A stretch of DNA of 6,858 nucleotides from Methanospirillum sp. GTDB taxonomy: Archaea; Halobacteriota; Methanomicrobia; Methanomicrobiales; Methanospirillaceae. Below are positions 1-5,218 of the stretch, in pieces. Numbering within the stretch: the stretch's first letter is position 1; each line of letters starts with the position of its first letter. The translations under genes were made by a program, and so were the position numbers. The stretch is from the NCBI GenBank assembly GCA_028695895.1, contig JAQVIE010000062.1, positions 1 to 6,858 of the forward strand, read 5' to 3'. The notes under the pieces are model-generated. The model was not told where the DNA came from and ran no database searches. It worked only from the letters and a program-made list of their open reading frames with translations.

Positions 1-1
1 T

Positions 2-556
2 GATCTGTGGAATTGCTCAGATCTCCCGGTTGATATTGTCGGGTACTCGATGGGTGGCATGATTGCTCTTGAATATGCAATCCGATATCCTGATTTTGTA
101 AACAGTCTTGTTCTTCTGAACACTGACTGCGGCGGTGCTGAAAAAGTGCCTGCAGGGACTTGGGTGATAGAAGAGATGGATCAGACACTCAATAGTCCTA
201 AAGAATATCTTGAACAGGCAGGAAGACTCCTCCTTACCAGGTCGTTCCGGACAAGCCATCCTGACCCGTATACCTGGTTTGTGGATTATGGAGAGATTGT
301 CGATCCTGATGCGATGCAGGAGCAGTATGACTCTTTCGTCACCTGGAAGGGAGTATATGCCTGTCTTCCTTCGATCCATTGCAGGACTTTAGTCATTACC
401 GGGGATCAGGATATTGTCATCCCACCGGAGAATGCCATGATAATCGCTGATGCCATCCCAAATGCAAAGCTCATTATCAGGAAAGGACAGGGGCATGGAA
501 TGATCTTCGTAGAGCCTGAAGCGATATCCAGAATAATTGCGGAGTTTTTAGAATAA
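2..556 (+). CDS. Alpha/beta hydrolase fold protein, 5'-truncated by the window edge
   Basis: The reading frame is open from position 2 to the TAA at 554-556, giving 184 visible residues. A usual family member has about 260, so roughly 70-80 N-terminal residues lie outside the window. The ATG at 50 is not the start, because it sits inside the nucleophile elbow G-Y-S-M-G-G. The catalytic Ser is codon 47-49. The acid is most likely the second Asp of G-D-Q-D-I-V-I-P-P (codon 410-412), and the His lies in G-Q-G-H-G (codon 494-496), so the Ser-Asp-His triad is complete. The stretch between elbow and Asp carries a helical cap, typical of small soluble cytoplasmic esterases, lactonases or C-C hydrolases. 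Substrate cannot be read from sequence. No signal peptide can be judged. The gene converges with the ATPase gene on the other strand. Fold assignment is firm; the exact reaction is unknown. Confidence 0.9.
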   Translation, partial: DLWNCSDLPVDIVGYSMGGMIALEYAIRYPDFVNSLVLLNTDCGGAEKVPAGTWVIEEMDQTLNSPKEYLEQAGRLLLTRSFRTSHPDPYTWFVDYGEIVDPDAMQEQYDSFVTWKGVYACLPSIHCRTLVITGDQDIVIPPENAMIIADAIPNAKLIIRKGQGHGMIFVEPEAISRIIAEFLE

Positions 557-725
557 ATGTCATCATAGTTTAAGATATGAAAGTGCAGCAGATTGCTTAC
601 TCTATGCATAAGTTACTGAAATGCTCCAGGTAATTCGATGATTTTATGGAGATTAACAAAATCTTCGAACAAATCAGACATCGAAGGATTAAATGTGAAG
701 AAGATCAATTTAAACAAAGAAAAAA
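557..725. other. Non-coding gap between convergent genes
   Basis: This gap of 169 bases separates the 3' ends of the hydrolase and ATPase genes. It contains a weak imperfect hairpin: TTCGA/TCGAA at 664-668 and 681-685, extended by AATC/GATT with one bulged G, with a loop of 12 nt. It also contains the ATPase terminator T-tract at its right end. No T-run follows the hydrolase stop on its own strand. A 38-codon ORF at 638-754 runs antisense into the ATPase 3' end and has no visible support as a gene. Confidence 0.6.
714..725 (-). terminator. T-tract terminator of the ATPase gene
   Basis: On the minus strand the TAA stop (728-726) is followed at once by TTTTTTCTTTG. Archaeal RNA polymerase can terminate on such U-runs without a hairpin. 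The position directly after the stop supports the call; it is inferred from base composition only. Confidence 0.5.
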
Positions 726-2051
726 TTATAAGTATACCTTCAATCTCCAGATGAGGTAGAACGGAATCTCCAAAATCTTACCATATTCATCAGAATGCTG
801 GGAAATATTCCGAAGACTGGTTCGGATAGCAATACGTGGGCTGTATTTTTTTCTGTACTCTGTAAAACTCCTGGAACGGGTTCTACCTGATGATTTGACT
901 TCGATTGGAATGACATCAACACCTTCCTGTATGACATAATCTACTTCGGCAATTCCTGCAGATTTCCAGAAAAAAGGTCTTTGGAAATCGTTTGAGATAA
1001 GCTCTGTCAGGATAAAATTTTCCGCTAATATCCCCCTCATATCAGCGGTAATCGAAGAGGTATCAAAAAGGACATCTGCAGGAAACCTGCTCTTCCTGCG
1101 TAAAAGACCAGTATCAGAAAAATAGATCTTAAAATGTGTGATGTCACTATATGTTGTAATGGGAATATAAGGCCTCTCAATTTTTTCGATCTTGTAGATG
1201 AGCCCTGCAGATATCAGCCACTCCAGTGAATCTTCCAGATCCCGTGCACGCATTCCCTGCTTTACATGAGCAAATAAAAATTTCTGATTATCCTTTGCAA
1301 GTTGTGCAGGAATTGCATTCCAAATCAAAGAAAGTTTGGGAAATTCGGATGCAGATGCATATTTTACAAAATCCTTTTCATAATTACTCATAATCCCGCT
1401 TTGTATTGCTTCAACACTCCCGATATCATGATTCTTTATCCATGAACTGACAACTTCCGGAAGACCACCCGTGATCAGGTATTCCCGATATACTTCTTCC
1501 AGTTTACCTGTAAATGCTTCAGGTATCTCTTCATCCAAAGACAGATTATTCAGATATTCGTAAAGGAGCTCTTCACCTTTTGCCAGGAGAAATTCTGGAA
1601 AATTCAGAGGGTACATCTTCAGCATCTGCACCTTGCCGACAGGGAATGAGACATTTTTTCCCATCTGGGCAACAGCCACTCCAAGTAATGATCCGGCAGC
1701 AGCTACATGGAGTTCAGAAAGGTTTTCGCAGAAATATTTCAGAGAAGTTATGGCCCTGGGACAAACTTGTATTTCGTCCAGGATAAGAATGGTAATACCT
1801 GGCAGGATTGTTTTATTCCTGATAATGCCAAGATCTCTGATAATTCTTGAGACATTCAGATCGCCTTCGAAAATTTTTTGCAGCCGGTCATCATATTCGA
1901 AGTTGAAATAAGCTATATCTTTGAATTCTGAGTCGGCAAAATGTTTTAATATCCAGGTTTTCCCGCACTGACGAATTCCTTCGATGATAACCGGTTTACG
2001 ATCCACGTTTTCTTTCCATTTAAGCAGAGTATCGTACATGAACCGTTTCAT
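726..2051 (-). CDS. AAA-family ATPase with DUF4143 and PD-(D/E)XK-like C terminus
   Basis: This is a complete 441-residue protein of the AAA_14/DUF4143 family, usual length about 380-480. The Walker A motif is G-I-R-Q-C-G-K-T (residues 25-32), Walker B is I-L-I-L-D-E (88-93), and the sensor-like segment A-A-A-G-S-L-L-G lies at 117-124. The DUF4143 part follows, with Y-L-I-T-G-G-L-P-E-V at 191-200 and F-S-D-T-G-L-L at 311-317. Near the C terminus, E-V-D-Y-V (369-373) and I-P-I-E-V-K-S-S (381-388) form the D...E-x-K pattern of PD-(D/E)XK-like folds, with all acidic and Lys residues kept. It is cytoplasmic, with no signal or membrane segment. The family is widespread and often patchily distributed in archaea and bacteria; its role is unsettled, with nucleic-acid or stress functions proposed. 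The ATG at 2051 is preferred to the ATG at 2039 because a TATA-like box is centred about 25 nt upstream, which suits a leaderless mRNA; neither start has a Shine-Dalgarno site. The gene has its own promoter. Confidence 0.93.
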   Translation of the reverse strand: MKRFMYDTLLKWKENVDRKPVIIEGIRQCGKTWILKHFADSEFKDIAYFNFEYDDRLQKIFEGDLNVSRIIRDLGIIRNKTILPGITILILDEIQVCPRAITSLKYFCENLSELHVAAAGSLLGVAVAQMGKNVSFPVGKVQMLKMYPLNFPEFLLAKGEELLYEYLNNLSLDEEIPEAFTGKLEEVYREYLITGGLPEVVSSWIKNHDIGSVEAIQSGIMSNYEKDFVKYASASEFPKLSLIWNAIPAQLAKDNQKFLFAHVKQGMRARDLEDSLEWLISAGLIYKIEKIERPYIPITTYSDITHFKIYFSDTGLLRRKSRFPADVLFDTSSITADMRGILAENFILTELISNDFQRPFFWKSAGIAEVDYVIQEGVDVIPIEVKSSGRTRSRSFTEYRKKYSPRIAIRTSLRNISQHSDEYGKILEIPFYLIWRLKVYL

Positions 2052-2073
2052 GATCTGTTGTTACGCATGTAAG

Positions 2074-2079
2074 TTTATA
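2074..2079 (-). promoter_or_regulatory. TATA-like box of the ATPase gene
   Basis: On the minus strand the sequence reads AATATAAACTT, with TATAAA at 2079-2074. Its centre is about 25 nt from the A of the ATG at 2051. Archaeal transcription normally starts about 25 nt downstream of the box, so the transcript would begin at or next to the start codon. There is no Shine-Dalgarno sequence between box and ATG, which agrees with a leaderless mRNA. Assigned from position and composition only. Confidence 0.5.
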
Positions 2080-2081
2080 TT

Positions 2082-2100
2082 ATGTGTGATTACTACACAT
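2082..2100. promoter_or_regulatory. Inverted repeat next to the ATPase TATA box (candidate operator)
   Basis: The arms ATGTGT (2082-2087) and ACACAT (2095-2100) are perfectly complementary, with a 7-base spacer. The element ends 3 bp upstream of the TATA-like box on the minus strand, over the usual BRE/TFB site. A dimeric regulator bound here could block or assist TFB loading. The right arm also belongs to the first direct-repeat copy. Confidence 0.4.
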
Positions 2101-2146
2101 TTTAGCAACTTAATTTGTAGTGTTTTGACACATTCTTTCAACTTAA
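2095..2146 (-). repeat. Two 19-bp direct repeats upstream of the ATPase promoter
   Basis: On the minus strand, TTAAGTTG-N4-AATGTGT occurs twice, at 2146-2128 and 2113-2095. All 8 bases of the first block and all 7 of the second match, and 16 of 19 positions are identical overall. The copies are 33 bp apart, about three helical turns, so they face the same side of the DNA. They lie just upstream of the TATA-like box. This arrangement suits a regulator binding cooperatively, but the regulator is unknown. Confidence 0.5.
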
Positions 2147-2170
2147 AAAACAGAGTATGAAAAATAAAAT
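2145..2170 (-). terminator. Double T-tract terminator after the 183-residue protein gene
   Basis: Downstream of the TAA at 2185-2183, the minus strand carries ATTTTATTTTT (about 2170-2160) and then TTTTTT (2150-2145). The hexamer ACTCTG stands before each tract, at 2182-2177 and 2156-2151. There is no strong hairpin. U-runs of this kind are sufficient for termination in many archaea, so this is the likely end of the surface-protein transcript. Confidence 0.5.
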
Positions 2171-2182
2171 AGAAATCAGAGT

Positions 2183-2734
2183 TTAATGAGCCGGAGTTGT
2201 CACATTCACTGTCTGGACCGGTGTTAGAACTGGAGTTGGTGCAGGAGTCTGTGCCTGGGCTGGAACCTGTGCAACGATGACTGGAACCTGAGTTGAATTA
2301 TTCCCCTGGGTCTGATTGATTGGTTGCACCGGATCTGGAACTACTGCCTGTCCACCAGCGGAGAGATTTAACTGGGTGCTGGCACCAGGCTGGTACGGTA
2401 AAGACTGATCAGCAGTCTGCTCATTTATCTTAAATGTAATCGTCGGAACCCCGTCTGCAAAGTCGTTTTCACCGGCCATTACGATGAGCCTTTCGTCAAA
2501 AGTTCCAAGGCCCCCGAATTTTCCTTCTTCGGTTACGGTGATTCGTCCCTGTGGAACTCCGTTAACGTATGCGGTGATGACAGTTCCAATCCCTGCCGGT
2601 GTTCCCTGCATTGATGCAGTTCCATAAAATTCACACGGGAGCTGCGGGGATGCTGCAAAAACAACTCCGCACGTGGCTATACATATGCCGGCTATGAAAA
2701 GAACCGGCATCCAGATGGTACACTTGATCGTCAT
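2183..2734 (-). CDS. Small secreted protein with one copy of a repeated beta-rich module
   Basis: This is a 183-residue protein. Residues 1-28 form a signal peptide with a hydrophobic core at 10-26 and probable cleavage after V-F-A. Residues 33-127 are a module beginning L-P-C-E-F-Y-G-T and including G-G-L-G-T-F-D-E-R-L and Y-Q-P-G. Without gaps, about half of 98 positions match the first module of the 812-residue protein encoded upstream. The tail (128-183) is rich in Pro, Gln, Thr and Val, and looks disordered. It contains sequons at N140, N145, N146 and N177; another is N123. No membrane anchor follows. The start at 2734 is the only usable one: an in-frame TGA lies a short way upstream and no Shine-Dalgarno sequence sits at normal distance. 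It follows the 812-residue gene by 37 bp, across a hairpin/T6 element. Function is unknown; an accessory subunit of the same surface assembly is my inference. Confidence 0.88.
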   Translation of the reverse strand: MTIKCTIWMPVLFIAGICIATCGVVFAASPQLPCEFYGTASMQGTPAGIGTVITAYVNGVPQGRITVTEEGKFGGLGTFDERLIVMAGENDFADGVPTITFKINEQTADQSLPYQPGASTQLNLSAGGQAVVPDPVQPINQTQGNNSTQVPVIVAQVPAQAQTPAPTPVLTPVQTVNVTTPAH

Positions 2735-2742
2735 ATTATCAT

Positions 2743-2767
2743 AAAAAACAAGGTGATTAAATCACCT
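2743..2767 (-). terminator. Hairpin plus T6 between the two module-protein genes
   Basis: The 17-bp inverted repeat AGGTGATT-A-AATCACCT (2751-2767) is perfect, and on the minus strand it is followed two bases later by TTTTTT (2748-2743). The element begins 4 bases after the stop of the 812-residue protein gene and ends 8 bases before the ATG of the 183-residue protein gene. It has the form of an intrinsic terminator or attenuator. Partial read-through would set a lower level for the downstream gene. Confidence 0.55.
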
Positions 2768-2771
2768 GAAT

Positions 2772-5210
2772 TTACCAGCCGGAATAATCATCCGGCAGAA
2801 TTACATTGCTGATTATCTCCACGATGTCGTAGAAGTACATGAAATCTGACCGATCGTCAGACCTGAGATCCAGATTAGTGATAGACCCTGGTGTAAACGG
2901 ATATGTATAGCTCCAATCTGCACTTGACAGGGGATTCTTTACTTCTGCTTTATACCAGAATTCAAAGTCCTGCGGTTTAATCCAGAAGGAAATCGGATCA
3001 CGCTGTTCGATTGATTCATATGGGACATCAACGGTGAGCATCTCCTTTTCAGCTAAATCTCCATATTGTCCTAATTTAAGAACAGATACAGGGTTTGTAG
3101 GATTGGAAAGATCAATTCCTTCCCTTGTTGCCATTACACGGTCACCCACCCTGAGCGGATACCCGTTAAACTCAGCTTTTCCATAGAAGTGCTGGGGATC
3201 CCATGCAGAAGGTGCAGGTGTTGGTGTCGGAGTTGGCGGAACTGTTGGTAATGGTCCGGCCCACAGGTGAACAGTGCGGGAAATGCCACCTTCATATGGA
3301 ATCTCCCTGGACTCTCCAAGAATGCTGATGGTCTCATTATCATCAATATCCTCCCTGATAATCCATGCCTGTGTATATCTTGGCCAGCTGTCATCTTTTA
3401 CCCAGAATGTGATATTGGCGTCTTCCGGAAGACATCTGCCCTGTACTGTAAGTTTGCCTGCCCAGCTGCTATTGCCGCTGCCAAAGTATCCGGGACTTAT
3501 CATTGTAAAGGGATTTTCAGGTCCTGAAACATCATAACCTTCTACCCTTGCCTCAATCATACCTCCAATCCTGATATTTGGCAGGCAATTGTGACACACT
3601 CCAGCTTCATCAAGATATTCAGTACCATCAGTAATCCTTACATCACCCTGGATGCTCATCGGGATAGACGGAACACCTGTACAAAGAGTCGGAACAGGAG
3701 TTACGGGGATAGGTGGAATTTCATTTGGAGGATTTTTCAATATGACAAGTCTTAGCTGTGTCTCTTTTCCGGGCTGATATGGAACTGTCCAGAGATATGT
3801 ACCATCATCATGCAGGATATATGCACGGACCATCCTGTTCATCTCATCAGCTACCCAAAACTCGATTGGTGTATCTGCAGGAATTCCCTGAACCTGTAAT
3901 TTTGGTGAGAAGGTCCCCATCTTCCCGAATACACCTTTTGCCGTCTTTATCGGATTGAACTGTCCTGATACGTCATATCCTGGAGTCCTGGCCTCTACTG
4001 TGCCTCCACTCTGAATGGGTTTTCCATAAATCTCCACCGTTCCGACGAAAGTTTGTGGAACAGCAGGAACAGGAATTGGAGTCAGGGTTGGTTCAGGGGT
4101 TACCTGTCCCTCAACATTAATGAGTTCTTTCTCTGATTTTGTAGAACTTTTACCTGTTTCATCTGCAATTGTCAGACTTACATTATACTTTCCAGGACTG
4201 GTATATGTATGAGAAGGATTTGCAACCATGTCTCCGGTCCCGTCACCAAAAGTCCAGGCATACATTGACGGGTTGCCTGAAGACTTGTCAGTAAACTGCA
4301 CCTTTAAAGGAGGTTTACCGGATACAGGCTCTGCAATAAAATCTGCATTAAGTGTCCCTGAATCAGAAACGGTGACATACCCTTCTTTCAGCTGTGTTGC
4401 ACTTGATTCCTGGTTTGAAACCGTCAGGCGGACGGTATAAGTTCCAGGGAACATATACTGGTGAACAGGGTTTGCAATCTGATCTGTGGTTCCATCACCA
4501 AAGTCCCAGGCCCACATTATCGGCCCGCCGGTAGAGAGATCAGTAAATGTCACGGTAAGTGGTACAATTCCTGATGTCGGTTCGCCGACAAAGTCAGCAA
4601 TCAGGACATCATCCAAAGTGTCAGGGACTGGTACCGAATTTTCCATTTCAGGGAGCTGAGGCGGCATATCACTTATTAACGGATGAATTACTGCCTGATC
4701 CAGGGTTTCCTGAATTGGTTCATCTATGACAGAAATATCCGGTAATTGTTCAGTTCCAGTGATCTCAGTGTCCAGGGCAGACTGTACCTGTGTTTCCAGT
4801 GGTGCAATATTAGTCACTGAGGGAGCATCACCTCCAATGGAGAGATCCAACTTCATGCTGACACCTGGCTGGAATGAAGTCTCCTGCCATGCTTTCTGCC
4901 CGTCAATCCAGAAGGTTATCTGTGCACTTCCACTTGAAAGATCACCTTCTTCAGTTACTACTTTGAGCCGTTGGTCAAATGTCCCTGGTCCTCCATATAT
5001 TCCTGCTTCCTCTAAGGTATACCGGCCTCGTTCTGCCTCATTGATCCTGGCTGACAAAATAGTCCCTGTTGGTGCAGGGGTGCCATCAATGGTTACGGTT
5101 CCGTAGAACTCACAGGGTAATGCCGGAGCCCCGGCAGAACAGATAAATATAAAGGAAAACAGGAGGAGTGTAGCCAGGGCCATCCGGACGGCTACGTTTC
5201 CTGTATTCAT
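2772..5210 (-). CDS. Secreted multidomain PKD surface protein with four copies of an unnamed module
   Basis: This is an 812-residue exported protein. A signal peptide covers about residues 1-28 (hydrophobic 10-25). Module copy 1 is at 33-125, followed by an acidic, Pro-rich linker. PKD domains lie at about 203-282 (W-D-F-G-D-G at 235-240) and 287-366 (W-T-F-G-D-G at 319-324), both with the P.H.Y...G.Y.V pattern. After a Thr-Pro linker, module copies 2, 3 and 4 lie at about 387-489, 518-651 and 673-782, separated by Pro/Thr linkers. Copy 3 has an insertion with C-x2-C (C539, C542) and C593. The end (784-812) is aromatic and acidic, with no transmembrane anchor. Sequons are at N343, N580, N599 and N625. 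PKD domains are Ig-like folds used in extracellular contacts; no catalytic domain is visible. The ATG at 5210 follows the upstream gene by 6 bp and has GAGG nearby. The likely role is structural or adhesive at the cell surface. Confidence 0.92.
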   Translation of the reverse strand: MNTGNVAVRMALATLLLFSFIFICSAGAPALPCEFYGTVTIDGTPAPTGTILSARINEAERGRYTLEEAGIYGGPGTFDQRLKVVTEEGDLSSGSAQITFWIDGQKAWQETSFQPGVSMKLDLSIGGDAPSVTNIAPLETQVQSALDTEITGTEQLPDISVIDEPIQETLDQAVIHPLISDMPPQLPEMENSVPVPDTLDDVLIADFVGEPTSGIVPLTVTFTDLSTGGPIMWAWDFGDGTTDQIANPVHQYMFPGTYTVRLTVSNQESSATQLKEGYVTVSDSGTLNADFIAEPVSGKPPLKVQFTDKSSGNPSMYAWTFGDGTGDMVANPSHTYTSPGKYNVSLTIADETGKSSTKSEKELINVEGQVTPEPTLTPIPVPAVPQTFVGTVEIYGKPIQSGGTVEARTPGYDVSGQFNPIKTAKGVFGKMGTFSPKLQVQGIPADTPIEFWVADEMNRMVRAYILHDDGTYLWTVPYQPGKETQLRLVILKNPPNEIPPIPVTPVPTLCTGVPSIPMSIQGDVRITDGTEYLDEAGVCHNCLPNIRIGGMIEARVEGYDVSGPENPFTMISPGYFGSGNSSWAGKLTVQGRCLPEDANITFWVKDDSWPRYTQAWIIREDIDDNETISILGESREIPYEGGISRTVHLWAGPLPTVPPTPTPTPAPSAWDPQHFYGKAEFNGYPLRVGDRVMATREGIDLSNPTNPVSVLKLGQYGDLAEKEMLTVDVPYESIEQRDPISFWIKPQDFEFWYKAEVKNPLSSADWSYTYPFTPGSITNLDLRSDDRSDFMYFYDIVEIISNVILPDDYSGW

Positions 5211-5213
5211 GAT

Positions 5214-5218
5214 TCCTC
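5214..5218 (-). promoter_or_regulatory. Ribosome-binding site overlapping the upstream stop codon
   Basis: On the minus strand TGAGGAATCATG contains GAGGA, overlapping the TGA stop (5219-5217) of the preceding gene and 3 bases from the ATG at 5210. That spacing is short. A GGTG at 5225-5222 is a second partial match to the archaeal SD. Either way, the site lies within the end of the upstream ORF, so translation is probably coupled. Confidence 0.5.

Noticed and set aside
17..379. 120-codon ORF on the minus strand within the hydrolase gene
   Set aside because: It lies antisense to a clearly coding frame with a full catalytic triad, and has no recognisable motif or own ribosome-binding site.
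660..690. Imperfect hairpin considered as a bidirectional terminator
   Set aside because: The stem has only 5 clean pairs plus 4 after a bulge with a 12-base loop, and no T-tract follows it on the plus strand.
638..754. 38-codon ORF in the gap between the convergent genes
   Set aside because: It is short and Lys/Asn/Ile-rich as expected from AT-rich non-coding DNA, overlaps the ATPase 3' end, and has no Shine-Dalgarno site.
2082..2146. Possible CRISPR-like array from the spaced repeats
   Set aside because: Only two imperfect 19-bp copies with a 14-bp gap, located in a promoter and without cas genes; an operator explains them better.
726..2183. Defence-island or toxin-antitoxin reading of the ATPase
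   Set aside because: No partner gene (nuclease, methylase, toxin) adjoins it in the window; its neighbours are a hydrolase and surface proteins.
4726..5106. 126-codon plus-strand ORF within the 812-residue protein gene
   Set aside because: It is antisense to the signal peptide, module and linker coding region and reads as low-complexity shadow sequence.
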